Source: Clostridiales bacterium (GTDB lineage Bacteria > Bacillota > Clostridia > Oscillospirales > Acutalibacteraceae). Taken from it: a stretch of 35,648 bases of DNA. Position 1 is the stretch's first letter; the number at the start of each line of letters is the position of its first letter. The translations under genes and the position numbers were made by a program. The notes beneath the pieces are model-generated. The model searched no databases and was not told where the DNA came from. It worked only from the letters and a program-made list of their open reading frames with translations. Of this stretch, positions 7,145 through 16,714 are shown in pieces. The stretch spans positions 1 to 35,648 of the forward strand of contig JAAYUL010000055.1 in assembly GCA_012517675.1 (NCBI GenBank), given 5' to 3'.

Positions 7145-7537
7145 CTACGTCTTTTTGATAAACTCCTTCCCGCAGACCGGGCAGGTGATTTGGATTTTCC
7201 CCTTTCCCTTCGGCACCCTCAGCCTGCTGGAGCAGTTGGGGCACTTATAATAGCGGTGGGTCCTGCGGTCGCGCCTGACCCGCATAAAGCGGCCGAACCA
7301 CCCCGAAACACGGTTCCAGTACCGCAGGAACCACTGATTTTCCCGCCACCGCCTGGAAAGATCGCGCGAAAGCATGCGGTAAAAGGCATAGCAGAGCAGC
7401 AAAAGCGCAAGGATCGCGAGCGGGAGCCATCGGATCGCCTGTGCCGTAAGATAAAGCGCCGCGTAAAGCACCAGCAGCGCAACGGTGAGCTGGTCGCTGC
7501 CGTAACGGCCCGCCATCATCCTTCTGAGCCAGTCCAT
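7145..7537 (-). CDS. Small membrane protein with a C-terminal zinc ribbon
   Basis: A 130-aa protein. Residues about 18-55 are two hydrophobic helices, then comes a basic, Trp/Arg-rich linker (LSRDLSRRWRENQWFLRYWN). The C-terminus is a zinc ribbon with CPNC near residue 99 and CPVC near residue 119. This architecture suggests a membrane-attached protein with a cytoplasmic metal-binding tail. No function is known to me. The start ATG 7537 has a good AGGAGG site. It lies downstream of dnaJ on the same strand but behind a strong hairpin, so it may be transcribed only partly with the heat-shock operon. Its end converges on gadB. Confidence 0.75.
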   Translation of the reverse strand: MDWLRRMMAGRYGSDQLTVALLVLYAALYLTAQAIRWLPLAILALLLLCYAFYRMLSRDLSRRWRENQWFLRYWNRVSGWFGRFMRVRRDRRTHRYYKCPNCSSRLRVPKGKGKIQITCPVCGKEFIKKT

Positions 7538-7560
7538 TCTGATTTTCCTCCTTTGATTGA

Positions 7561-7601
7561 CAGGGGCCCGAACCCGGCTGTGTTCCGGGTTCGGGCCCCT
7601 G
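7561..7601 (-). terminator. Strong hairpin between dnaJ and the zinc-ribbon gene
   Basis: Seventeen-base perfect arms, CAGGGGCCCGAACCCGG and its complement, enclose a 7-base loop. On the minus strand the stem is followed by TCAATC rather than a T-run, so it may act as a transcript-end stabiliser or imperfect terminator. On the plus strand TTTGT follows. Confidence 0.6.
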
Positions 7602-7621
7602 TTTGTAAAACGTCGGGCTGT

Positions 7622-7804
7622 TTACTCGCCGAACATGTTCTTGATTTTGTCGAAAAAGCTTCTGCGCTTCTGGTAGTTCTTGTCTTCCGTAACGCTGTCG
7701 AACTCCTTTAAAATCTGCTTCTGCCGTTCCGAAAGGTTCTTCGGCACCTCGATGGTCACGCGCACGAACTGGTCACCGCGGCCGCGGCCGTTCAGGCGCG
7801 GAAT
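7622..7804 (-). pseudogene. dnaJ: Cut-off C-terminal part of dnaJ, in frame after a premature TGA
   Basis: The 61 codons after the premature stop stay in the dnaJ frame and read IPRLNGRGRGDQFVRV, then IEVPKNLSERQKQIL, and end FFDKIKNMFGE before a TAA at 7624-7622. This is the normal end of DnaJ's second substrate-binding domain and the dimerisation tail. No ribosome site or good start codon allows independent translation. The remnant is uneroded, so the stop is very recent, read through, or a sequencing/assembly error. Confidence 0.85.
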
Positions 7805-8764
7805 TCACTTGCCCTTCAGCTTGAACACATCGCCCGGCTGGGTGCCTTCGCGGACCGCGTAGCTCACGCGCCCGTCGATGGTGGGCACCACGACCTCCGC
7901 GCCGAGGGCGGCCTGTGTGAAGGTAATCGGCATTTCAAACCACACGTCGTTTCCGCGCCGCTCAAACAGCGGGTGCGGGCGCACGTTCACATAAACATGC
8001 AAATCGCCGGCGGGGCCGCCGTTGATGCCGGAATTTCCCTGTCCGCCCACGTTCAGGACCTGCTCGTTGTCCACACCCGCGGGAATGTTGATTTCAACCG
8101 TCTTTTTCCGGCGCACCCGTCCGGTGCCGCCGCACGTCCGGCAGGGGGTGTCGATCACCTTGCCCACGCCGCCGCAGCGGTCGCAGGTCCTGGCGGTCTG
8201 CACCACGCCGAACGGCGTGCGCTGAGAAACGCGCACCTGCCCGGTGCCGCCGCAGTTGGGGCAGGTTTTCGCGCTGGTCCCCTTTGCCGCGCCGGTGCCG
8301 CCGCAGTCGGGACAGGCTTCCACCCTGTCGTAGGAAACCGTCTTTTTGCAGCCCTTCGCCGCTTCCTCAAAGCTTATGTTGACCACCGTTTCGGTGTCGC
8401 CGCCGCGCCGCGGAGCGTTCGGGTTCACGGAGCGTGCGCCGCCGCCGAAGCCGCCGAAAAAGCTGTTGAATATGTCGCCCAGGTCAATGTCGCCCGTAAA
8501 CGGGCTTCCGCCGCCCGCGCCGCCGCCGAAATTCGGGTCCACGCCGGCGTGGCCGAACTGGTCGTACCGCGCTTTCTTGTCCTTGTCGGACAGCACCTCG
8601 TAGGCCTCGTTCAGCTCCTTGAATTTTTCCTCGGCTTTTTTATCGCCCGGGTTCAGGTCCGGGTGATATTTTTTCGCCAGCTTGCGGTATGCCTTTTTAA
8701 TCTCGTCTTCCGTGGCGTTTTTCGGCACACCCATAACTTCGTAATAATCTCTTTTATCTGCCAA
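7805..8764 (-). CDS. dnaJ: Chaperone DnaJ, truncated by an in-frame TGA (319 of about 380 aa)
   Basis: DnaJ is the J-domain co-chaperone that delivers substrates to DnaK and stimulates its ATPase. The J domain (residues 1-70) carries the HPD motif at 34-36, followed by a Gly/Phe-rich linker. The four zinc motifs [24 protein letters not shown] and CRTCGGTG are intact, as is the first C-terminal domain. Translation ends at TGA 7807-7805, where homologues have Gly in the FKLKGKGIPRLNG block; GGA to TGA is a single change. The product would lose part of the second substrate domain and the dimerisation tail. J-domain and zinc functions could survive. Start is TTG 8764 with AGGAG 9 bases upstream. 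It lies downstream of dnaK in the hrcA operon. Confidence 0.93.
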   Translation of the reverse strand: MADKRDYYEVMGVPKNATEDEIKKAYRKLAKKYHPDLNPGDKKAEEKFKELNEAYEVLSDKDKKARYDQFGHAGVDPNFGGGAGGGSPFTGDIDLGDIFNSFFGGFGGGARSVNPNAPRRGGDTETVVNISFEEAAKGCKKTVSYDRVEACPDCGGTGAAKGTSAKTCPNCGGTGQVRVSQRTPFGVVQTARTCDRCGGVGKVIDTPCRTCGGTGRVRRKKTVEINIPAGVDNEQVLNVGGQGNSGINGGPAGDLHVYVNVRPHPLFERRGNDVWFEMPITFTQAALGAEVVVPTIDGRVSYAVREGTQPGDVFKLKGK

Positions 8765-8847
8765 ACCAAATCACTCCTAAATCGGTGAATCACAAATCAT
8801 AATGGGAACCCGGCCTGTTTTCCGGCCGCCGCTGAAATACGCGCTAA

Positions 8848-8868
8848 GGGCAGCCGGAAGGGCTGCCC
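8848..8868 (-). other. Hairpin in the dnaK-dnaJ intergenic region
   Basis: GGGCAGCC (8848-8855) and GGCTGCCC (8861-8868) with a 5-base loop. There is no T-run on the minus strand, so it looks like a transcript-stability or processing element rather than a terminator. The 207-base gap between dnaK and dnaJ is long for this operon. Confidence 0.5.
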
Positions 8869-8889
8869 GAACGCGATTCTTTTATAAAA

Positions 8890-8957
8890 CACCGGAAGAC
8901 TGCCGTTTCCGGAAACGGACGGTTTCCTTTATGACCTGTTTTTCATCTTTTCCGGTG
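8890..8957 (-). other. Second, larger foldback between dnaK and dnaJ
   Basis: CACCGGAA (8890-8897) pairs with TTCCGGTG (8950-8957). Between them lies a 16-base perfect palindrome, CCGTTTCCGGAAACGG, at 8903-8918. The element begins about 14 bases after the dnaK stop. It may shape the ratio of DnaK to DnaJ, but this is inference. Confidence 0.45.
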
Positions 8958-8971
8958 CGGGATTCCGGCGA

Positions 8972-10816
<1,845 letters not shown>

Positions 10817-10901
10817 TTACCTCCAAGCAAAATATTTATTTTTTTCAAACGGATCGTGTGAACTCTGTACTCATGTATGATAACCGGGCCAGCCCGGCGG
10901 A

Positions 10902-11477
10902 CTAGTTTGCTACCTGCACCATTGCGTGGCGCACAACCTTGTCTTCCATTTTATAGCCCTTCTGGAAAACCTGAGAAATGGTGTTTTCGCCGGCGCTTTC
11001 GTCCTCCACATGGGAAACGGCGTTGTGAAGGCCGGGGTCGAACGCTTCGCCGACTTCGCCCATCGCGGTGACGCCGAGCTTGTTCAGAGCGGCGTTCATC
11101 TGCGCCTGCACCATTTCAATCCCCTTGCGGATATCGTCCGCGCTGCAGTCCTTCTGCGCCAGCGCCCGCTCCAGGTTATCCGCAACGGGCAGGAACTCCG
11201 TCACCGCCGCCGAGGTCGCGTCCGCGTAAAGGGCCAGCTTTTCTCGCTCGGTGCGCTTGCGGTAGTTGTCGTACTCCGCCGCGGTGCGCAGCAGAAGATC
11301 CTTTTGCCTGTTCAGTTCCTCCTGCGTTTTTTTCAACTGCACTCTGCACTCCTCCAGCGGGTCGGGTCCAAGGTCTTCCTGCCCTGCCGCGGGCTCCGCG
11401 GCCGCCTCGGTCTGCCCGGGGTTTGCCCCCCCGACCTGCTCTTTTTCATTTATGGTTTCGTTTTCCTGATCACTCAA
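10902..11477 (-). CDS. grpE: Nucleotide exchange factor GrpE
   Basis: GrpE releases ADP from DnaK. The 191-aa protein has an acidic, disordered N-terminus (to about residue 45), a long coiled coil (ECRVQLKKTQEELNRQKDLLLRTAAEYDNYRKRTE), and the C-terminal beta domain with the family signature around VAQKGYKMEDKVVRHAMVQV (here FQKGYKMEDKVVRHAMVQV). TTG 11477 is the likely start with AAAGGGG 9-10 bases upstream. It starts 16 bases after the hrcA stop, so it is in the same transcript. Confidence 0.96.
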   Translation of the reverse strand: MSDQENETINEKEQVGGANPGQTEAAAEPAAGQEDLGPDPLEECRVQLKKTQEELNRQKDLLLRTAAEYDNYRKRTEREKLALYADATSAAVTEFLPVADNLERALAQKDCSADDIRKGIEMVQAQMNAALNKLGVTAMGEVGEAFDPGLHNAVSHVEDESAGENTISQVFQKGYKMEDKVVRHAMVQVAN

Positions 11478-11493
11478 AACAAGCAGCCCCTTT

Positions 11494-12525
11494 CTATTCC
11501 GTATCCATTAACTCCGTCAACATTCTTCCCACGGAGCCGGAAAGGTATTCGATATTGGAAATGATTTTGCCGTAGTTCATTCTGGTCGGGCCGATGATCG
11601 CGATGGCCCCCGCGTCTTTTCCGCCGACGGAATAGCGGGAAACCACCACGCTGGATTCGCTCAGCTCCGGCTGGTTCGTTTCCCTGCCGATCAGGACGCG
11701 GATGCTGTTCATCTGCTGCATCAGAAGCCGTGAAAGCTCCTGCGGGCGGGAAAGAAAATTCATGATCCGGCACACGTCGCTCTGCGAAAGCTCGCGGTAA
11801 TAAAGCAGGTTCATTTCTCCGTCCAGGCAAATTTCCGCCTGCATGGAGCTCTGCGCCACGTCGAGCACCGCCATGAGCGCCGAGCTCATGAGCATCGACA
11901 TTTCGCCCAGCGAAGCCGCCAGCGACTGGATGAACGCCGGCGTGACGGCCGAAACCGGCAGCCCGACCAGCTTTTCATTCAGCACGCGGAAGAACACGCG
12001 CAGGATTTCCGGCGTAATATCGTAATCGCAGTGGAATACCCGGCTTTTCATCGTCCCCGCGGAGGTCATCAGGATGACCATCGCGGTGCGGCGGCTGGTC
12101 TGCACAAACTGCACCGCGCGAATGTCCGCCGTGCTGCTGCTCGGTGTGGTGGAAACCGCCGCGAACCGGGTCATCCCGGCCAGCGCGCGGGCCACGCCGT
12201 CCATCAGCCGCTCCGGGTCGTAGGCGCTGGGCAGCAGCATGCTGTCGATATAGCGCTGTTCCTCGCCCGAAATAGGCGTCCGCTTCATCAGCGTGTCGAT
12301 ATAAAGGCGGTACCCCTTCTGGGAAGGGACCCTGCCCGCGGAGGTGTGCGGCTGTTCCAGAAGCCCAAGCTCGGAAAGCTCGCTCAGCTCGTTGCGCACG
12401 GTCGCCGACGAGACCGAAAAATCGAGGGTGTCGCAAATCGCCTTGGAACCCACCGGCTCCCCCGCGGCAACATAGAGGTCAATCACAGCCTTCAGAATTT
12501 TCTGCTTTCTTGTACTCAGCTGCAA
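11494..12525 (-). CDS. hrcA: Heat-inducible transcription repressor HrcA
   Basis: HrcA binds CIRCE operators and represses the chaperone operon until heat stress. The N-terminal winged HTH starts QLSTRKQKILKAVIDLYVAAGEPVGSKAI and contains VSSATVRNELSELSELGLL and QPHTSAGRVPSQKGYRLY, the classical HrcA blocks. The C-terminal half is a GAF-like dimerisation domain ending GRMLTELMD. I place the start at TTG 12525 (343 aa), because AGGTG and GGAG lie upstream and homologues begin there. The GTG nine bases earlier overlaps the ribosome site. A perfect CIRCE and a sigma-A promoter lie just upstream, giving autoregulation. Confidence 0.96.
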   Translation of the reverse strand: MQLSTRKQKILKAVIDLYVAAGEPVGSKAICDTLDFSVSSATVRNELSELSELGLLEQPHTSAGRVPSQKGYRLYIDTLMKRTPISGEEQRYIDSMLLPSAYDPERLMDGVARALAGMTRFAAVSTTPSSSTADIRAVQFVQTSRRTAMVILMTSAGTMKSRVFHCDYDITPEILRVFFRVLNEKLVGLPVSAVTPAFIQSLAASLGEMSMLMSSALMAVLDVAQSSMQAEICLDGEMNLLYYRELSQSDVCRIMNFLSRPQELSRLLMQQMNSIRVLIGRETNQPELSESSVVVSRYSVGGKDAGAIAIIGPTRMNYGKIISNIEYLSGSVGRMLTELMDTE

Positions 12526-12547
12526 TCTCCTCACCTCTTTTGTAGTT

Positions 12548-12574
12548 TTAGCACTCTAAGTGTTCGAGTGCTAA
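12548..12574 (-). promoter_or_regulatory. CIRCE element (HrcA operator)
   Basis: TTAGCACTC, nine bases, GAGTGCTAA: a perfect match to the CIRCE consensus. It lies just downstream of the -10 box and within the transcript leader of hrcA. It is the only CIRCE seen in the window. Confidence 0.98.
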
Positions 12575-12585
12575 CTCTATCTAAT

Positions 12586-12614
12586 AATTTATCATTACTT
12601 CCGCGCATTGTCAA
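12586..12614 (-). promoter_or_regulatory. Sigma-A promoter of the hrcA-grpE-dnaK-dnaJ operon
   Basis: On the minus strand a perfect TTGACA (12609-12614) and TAAATT (12586-12591) are 17 bases apart. CIRCE follows within 12 bases, so bound HrcA would block initiation. Confidence 0.85.
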
Positions 12615-12651
12615 TATGTTAATTGTAAACTAATTGTGAAATCAAAAAAAA

Positions 12652-13767
12652 TTATTGGGAATACAGCAGTTCCGCAATCAGAGTGTTGGAAACGAGAAAG
12701 CCCTTCGGGGTCAGCCGGACCGCGCCGTCCCCCGGCCGGGTCAGCCCGGCGGCTTCGTACCGGCGCGCGGCGGCCTTCATTTTTTCCGGGATCCCGTGCC
12801 CGAAGCGCGCGCGGCAGCCCCGCTCCGTCAGGCCCTCGGCCAGCCGGAGCGCCAGCATGGCGTACTCCTCGAATCCGCCGCCCGTGCCGTCCTCCACCGG
12901 GCCGCAGCCGGAAAGGAACCGCCGTAAATTCCTTTCATAATAAAACCGCTTTCCGTCCAGAAAGGAATGGGCGGCCGGGCCGAGGCCGAGGTATTCCTCA
13001 CAATGCCAGTATTTCAGATTATGCCTGCTTTCAAACCCCGGCCGCGCAAAATTTGAAATTTCATATTGGCGGAACCCCCGTTTTTCCAGCTCCGCGCACG
13101 CATACAGATAAAGCTCGCCCGCCTCGTCGTCGTCCGGCAGGGCAAGGGCGGCCCGGTTCTTCGCAAACGCGGTATGCGGTTCGATTTTCAGAAGATAAGC
13201 GGAAACATGCTGCACCCCCGCCTGCGCGCAGAACGCGGCGGACTCCGCAATGCTCCGTTTCGTCTGCCCCGGCACCGCGAGCATCAGGTCGAGCGAAAGA
13301 TTGCCGAACCCCGCTTTTTGCGCGGCCCGCACCGTCTGTTCCGCCTGTTGTGCCGTGTGGCGCCGACCGAGCAGGCGAAGCTCTTCTTCGTTCGCGGATT
13401 GCAGGCCGACGGAAAGGCGGTTCGCGCCTGCCGCGCGAACCGCCTCCAAAAAACCGCTCAGATCGCGCGCCGGGTTGACCTCCACCGTGATTTCCTCCTG
13501 CTCCGGTGAAAAATGCTCCCGCGCCGCGCCGATCAGGGCGGCGATCCGCCGCGCGCCGAGCAGGCTGGGCGTTCCCCCGCCGAAATACAGCGTATCCGCC
13601 GCCCTGCGGCATTTTGCCCCCCATTCGGCAAGACAGGCAATCATGCGGCCGGTGTATTCCTCCATGCGCTCCTCGCTGCCGCGCATGGAATAAAAATCGC
13701 AGTACGGGCATTTCGCGTCGCAGAACGGCACATGAAGGTACAGGCCGATCTTCGGCTGACTGTTCAA
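12652..13767 (-). CDS. hemW: Heme chaperone HemW (radical SAM, HemN-like)
   Basis: A 371-aa HemW, formerly annotated as oxygen-independent coproporphyrinogen oxidase. The radical SAM cluster motif is FCDAKCPYCDFYS (Cys16, Cys20, Cys23). LYFGGGTPSLL and TVEVNPARDLSGF are the SAM-binding and family blocks, and ISNFARPGFESRHNLKYW is the HemW/HemN middle motif. A C-terminal HemN_C domain follows. HemN proper has an extra N-terminal segment that is missing here, which favours HemW. TTG 13767 has AGGAGAGG 7 bases upstream. It is directly downstream of lepA (15 bases) and is followed by the hrcA promoter region; this order is common in Firmicutes. Confidence 0.93.
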   Translation of the reverse strand: MNSQPKIGLYLHVPFCDAKCPYCDFYSMRGSEERMEEYTGRMIACLAEWGAKCRRAADTLYFGGGTPSLLGARRIAALIGAAREHFSPEQEEITVEVNPARDLSGFLEAVRAAGANRLSVGLQSANEEELRLLGRRHTAQQAEQTVRAAQKAGFGNLSLDLMLAVPGQTKRSIAESAAFCAQAGVQHVSAYLLKIEPHTAFAKNRAALALPDDDEAGELYLYACAELEKRGFRQYEISNFARPGFESRHNLKYWHCEEYLGLGPAAHSFLDGKRFYYERNLRRFLSGCGPVEDGTGGGFEEYAMLALRLAEGLTERGCRARFGHGIPEKMKAAARRYEAAGLTRPGDGAVRLTPKGFLVSNTLIAELLYSQ

Positions 13768-13782
13768 AACATACCTCTCCTT

Positions 13783-15600
13783 TTACTCGTCCAGCTTCAG
13801 CACGCTCATGAACGCCTCCTGGGGCACCTCGACCGTGCCGAGCTGGCGCATGCGCTTTTTGCCTTCCTTCTGCTTTTCCAGCAGCTTCTTCTTCCGCGTG
13901 ATGTCGCCGCCGTAGCACTTGGCCAGCACGTCCTTGCGCATGGCCTTCACCGTTTCGCGCGCGATGATGCGGCCGCCCACACACGCCTGGATCGGCACCT
14001 CAAACAGCTGGCGCGGAATCTTTTCCGCCAGCTTTTCCGCCATTTTGCGCGCGCGGGGATAAGCCTTGTCCGCGTGGAGGATAAACGACAGCGCGTCCAC
14101 CACGTCGCCGTTGAGCATGATGTCCAGCTTGACCAGGCTGCTCTTCCGGTAGCCGCTCAGCTCATAGTCGAACGAAGCGTACCCGCGGGTGCGGGATTTG
14201 AGCGCGTCGAAAAAGTCGTAGATGATCTCATTGAGCGGCAGCTCGTAATGGATGTCCACGCGGTCGGCGTCGATGTATTTCATATCCTTGAACACGCCGC
14301 GGCGCTCCTGGCAAAGCTCCATGATGTTGCCCACGTAATCCGTCGGCGAATAGATGTGCGCGTTCGTAATCGGCTCCTCGGCCGTCTGGATCAGCGAGGG
14401 GTCGGGATAGTTGGTCGGGTTGTCCACACAGACCACCTCGCCGTTTGTCTTGGTGATGCGGTAAATAACGCTCGGCGCGGTGGTGATCAGGTCGAGGTTG
14501 TACTCGCGCTCCAGCCGCTCCTGAATGATCTCCATGTGCAGAAGGCCGAGAAAGCCGCAGCGGAACCCGAACCCCAGCGCCACCGAGGTTTCCGGCTCGA
14601 AGGAGAGCGCGGCGTCGTTCAGCTGCAGCTTTTCAAGCGCGTCGCGCAGGTCGGGGTAACGCGCGCCGTCCGCCGGGTAAACGCCGCAGAACACCATGGG
14701 CTGCGCGGCGCGGTAGCCGGGCAGCGCCTCCTTCGCCGGGTTTTCCGCAAGGGTGACGGTGTCGCCCACGCGCGCGTCCCGGACCGCCTTGATGGAAGCC
14801 GCGATATAGCCGACCTCCCCGGCGCTCAGCAGGTCGCTCGTCTCCAGACAGGTCGCGCGGCCGTAGCCGCACTCCACCACGGTAAACTCCGCGCCGGTCG
14901 CCATCATGCGGATCACGTCGCCGGTGCGCACCCGGCCGTCCCTCAGCCGCACATGGATGATGACCCCCTTGTAGGGGTCGTAATAGGAATCGAAAACGAG
15001 CGCCTTGAGCGGCGCGTTTTCATCGCCCTGCGGCGGCGGAACGCATTTGACCACCTGCTCCATCACCTGGTCGATGTTCGTGCCCATTTTGGCGGAAACG
15101 CACGGCGCGTCGTCCGCCGGAATGCCGATCACGTCCTCGATTTCGGCCCGCACCTTGTCCGGCTGGGCGCTGGGCAGGTCGATTTTATTGATGACCGGCA
15201 CGATTTCCAGCCCCGCGTCCACGGCGAGGTAGGTGTTTGCCAGCGTTTGGGCCTCGATCCCCTGTGAAGCGTCCACCACCAGGACGGCGCCCTCGCACGC
15301 GGCGAGCGAACGCGAAACCTCGTAGTTGAAATCCACGTGGCCGGGCGTGTCGATCAGGTTGAACACATAGTCCTCGCCGTCCTTCGCGTGGTACACCAGG
15401 GTGACGGCGTGCGCCTTGATGGTGATACCGCGCTCGCGCTCCAGGTCCATGTTGTCCAGCAGCTGATTTTCCATGTCGCGCAGCGCCACGGAGCTGGTCT
15501 GTTCCAGAATGCGGTCGGCAAGCGTGCTTTTTCCGTGGTCAATGTGCGCAATAATACTGAAATTGCGTATTTTGTCGCGTGAAACTGACAAACTGATCAC
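13783..15600 (-). CDS. lepA: Elongation factor 4 (LepA) GTPase
   Basis: LepA is a ribosome-bound GTPase related to EF-G, thought to help initiation or back-translocation. The G domain shows [10 protein letters not shown] (G1), ITIKAH (G2), DTPGHVDF (G3) and NKIDLPSA (G4). Domain II, the EF-G-like domains III and V, and the LepA-specific C-terminal domain ending [17 protein letters not shown] follow; length about 605 aa. I prefer GTG 15600 with AAGGA 5 bases upstream; TTG 15591 is an alternative. The longer reading from 15663 adds residues not typical of LepA. Likely co-transcribed with hemW. Confidence 0.95.
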   Translation of the reverse strand: MISLSVSRDKIRNFSIIAHIDHGKSTLADRILEQTSSVALRDMENQLLDNMDLERERGITIKAHAVTLVYHAKDGEDYVFNLIDTPGHVDFNYEVSRSLAACEGAVLVVDASQGIEAQTLANTYLAVDAGLEIVPVINKIDLPSAQPDKVRAEIEDVIGIPADDAPCVSAKMGTNIDQVMEQVVKCVPPPQGDENAPLKALVFDSYYDPYKGVIIHVRLRDGRVRTGDVIRMMATGAEFTVVECGYGRATCLETSDLLSAGEVGYIAASIKAVRDARVGDTVTLAENPAKEALPGYRAAQPMVFCGVYPADGARYPDLRDALEKLQLNDAALSFEPETSVALGFGFRCGFLGLLHMEIIQERLEREYNLDLITTAPSVIYRITKTNGEVVCVDNPTNYPDPSLIQTAEEPITNAHIYSPTDYVGNIMELCQERRGVFKDMKYIDADRVDIHYELPLNEIIYDFFDALKSRTRGYASFDYELSGYRKSSLVKLDIMLNGDVVDALSFILHADKAYPRARKMAEKLAEKIPRQLFEVPIQACVGGRIIARETVKAMRKDVLAKCYGGDITRKKKLLEKQKEGKKRMRQLGTVEVPQEAFMSVLKLDE

Positions 15601-15661
15601 CCAATCCTTCCAATGACTCGGCCTACGCCGCGCGCCCGGCGCGGTTTTTCCGCCATACAGC

Positions 15662-15695
15662 AAAACGCGCCCCGGAACCTTCCGCGGCGCGTTTT
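15662..15695 (-). terminator. Terminator after the Ser-rich membrane protein gene
   Basis: An AAAACGCGCC / GGCGCGTTTT stem, with one internal mismatch region and a nested CGGAA / TTCCG, ends in TTTT on either strand. It lies 22 bases after the stop of the 214-aa gene and upstream of lepA. Confidence 0.75.
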
Positions 15696-15716
15696 ACAGC
15701 CGGAACCGGCCCGACC

Positions 15717-16361
15717 TTAATATTTCATATTGCGATAGTATTTATCGTTCAGAAGATGCTTCTTCCGCGTTTGCCCCGGCTTTTTGCGGTAGCGCTTGCG
15801 GCCCGGCCCCCCGCGCGGCGGGCGGCGGTTGCTGAACACGACAAAAGCCACGACCAGCATTCCCAGCACGATGCAGGCCCATGAAAGGATCCCGATCCAG
15901 TTCATCCGGGAATTGGAGGAAGCCTGCACCTGCATGGAATCCAGCGGATTGTCCTCCGCAATGCTGCCGACGCTCGGCAGCACGATCTGGCTCGACGCTT
16001 CCTCGCTCGAGCTGGAAATCACGCTTGACAGGGCGCTCGAAGCGGCGGACGACACGGCCTTCGATGCCGTGGTGGCACGCGTTCGTTTGCTGCTGTAAAC
16101 CACCGTTTTTTTAGAGCTGGCTGTTGTCTGCGGCGGCGTGGAGCTCACTACTGGATTTGCAGACGACACCGGCTGCACGCTCGCCTGCGCGGGTTTCGCG
16201 GACGAAACTGCGGCAGAGGAGGAACTCTTTACCGGCGTTTCGGTTTTTGCCGCTGCTGAAGAAGATACCGTATTAGTTGTTGCATAAACGGGAACCGCTC
16301 CGAAGGAAAGCAGAACGACCGCAAGAAGGGAAAGCAGTCCTATGTTTTTTAGTCGTTTCAT
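15717..16361 (-). CDS. Exported Ser/Ala/Thr-rich protein with a C-terminal membrane anchor, unknown function
   Basis: A 214-aa protein in four parts: a signal peptide (MKRLKNIGLLSLLAVVLLSF, cleavage likely near VYA-TT); an extracytoplasmic low-complexity segment (about 26-150) rich in Ser, Ala, Thr and Val with a Lys/Arg patch; one membrane helix (about 155-178, WIGILSWACIVLGMLVVAFVVF); and a very basic cytoplasmic tail (RRPPRGGPGRKRYRKKPGQTRKK). The start overlaps the upstream gene's stop as ATGA, so the two are translationally coupled. It sits among sporulation genes, so a sporulation or envelope role is possible, but no family is recognised. The basic tail might bind RNA, DNA or membrane lipids. 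Confidence 0.7.
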   Translation of the reverse strand: MKRLKNIGLLSLLAVVLLSFGAVPVYATTNTVSSSAAAKTETPVKSSSSAAVSSAKPAQASVQPVSSANPVVSSTPPQTTASSKKTVVYSSKRTRATTASKAVSSAASSALSSVISSSSEEASSQIVLPSVGSIAEDNPLDSMQVQASSNSRMNWIGILSWACIVLGMLVVAFVVFSNRRPPRGGPGRKRYRKKPGQTRKKHLLNDKYYRNMKY

Positions 16362-16600
16362 TTTGATTCCTCCACATCATTCGCCGCCAGTGCAGATACA
16401 AAGTTATTATACCATACTTTTACCGTATTGCAAGTTTCCTGCCAGTTTTGCCCGATATATCGGGTAAAAACGGTTTTATTGTCGCCGAAGCCGATCCTGC
16501 GCGAATTTGCGTCGACCTCCGCAATGCCGAGGACCAGCGCGATTACGCACAGGGTGCTGAAAAAAGACGCAAAAAAGGCTCTTCTGTTTTGCCGCCCCAT
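16358..16600 (-). CDS. Small single-pass membrane protein, about 80 aa, unknown function
   Basis: Starts ATG 16600 behind AAGAAGTG; an in-frame TTG at 16639 is an alternative, giving 93 aa. It has a basic start (MGRQNRRAFF), one hydrophobic helix (ASFFSTLCVIALVLGIAEV) and a short extracytoplasmic domain with conserved-looking aromatic residues (FTRYIGQNWQETCNTVKVWYNNF). Its last four bases overlap the start of the Ser-rich gene. It follows spoIIP after a strong hairpin. No family is recognised. Confidence 0.65.
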   Translation of the reverse strand: MGRQNRRAFFASFFSTLCVIALVLGIAEVDANSRRIGFGDNKTVFTRYIGQNWQETCNTVKVWYNNFVSALAANDVEESK

Positions 16601-16682
16601 TGTTTCACTTCTTTTCTTTTCATACGGTTCCCCCGCCAAAAGGCGGACCGGCTTTGCGCGCCCGCGGCGGGACGGAAAGCAG

Positions 16683-16705
16683 CCCGCCGCGGTTCCTGCG
16701 GCGGG
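16683..16705 (-). terminator. Hairpin after spoIIP, possible terminator
   Basis: Perfect eight-base GC arms CCCGCCGC / GCGGCGGG with a 7-base loop lie 10 bases after the spoIIP stop. On the minus strand CTGCTTTCC follows, a poor T-tract, so termination may be partial. Confidence 0.5.
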
Positions 16706-16714
16706 AGCGCCGCA

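Noticed and set aside
7805-7807. TGA recoded as Gly, Trp or selenocysteine
   Set aside because: Other genes here (gadB and the gene before mnmA, for example) end normally at TGA. The site is a conserved Gly, there is no evident SECIS-like stem, and Gly recoding is known only in unrelated lineages.
13513-15267. A 584-codon open frame on the plus strand
   Set aside because: It is the antisense shadow of lepA, whose GTPase motifs are unmistakable; long antisense frames are common in GC-rich genes.
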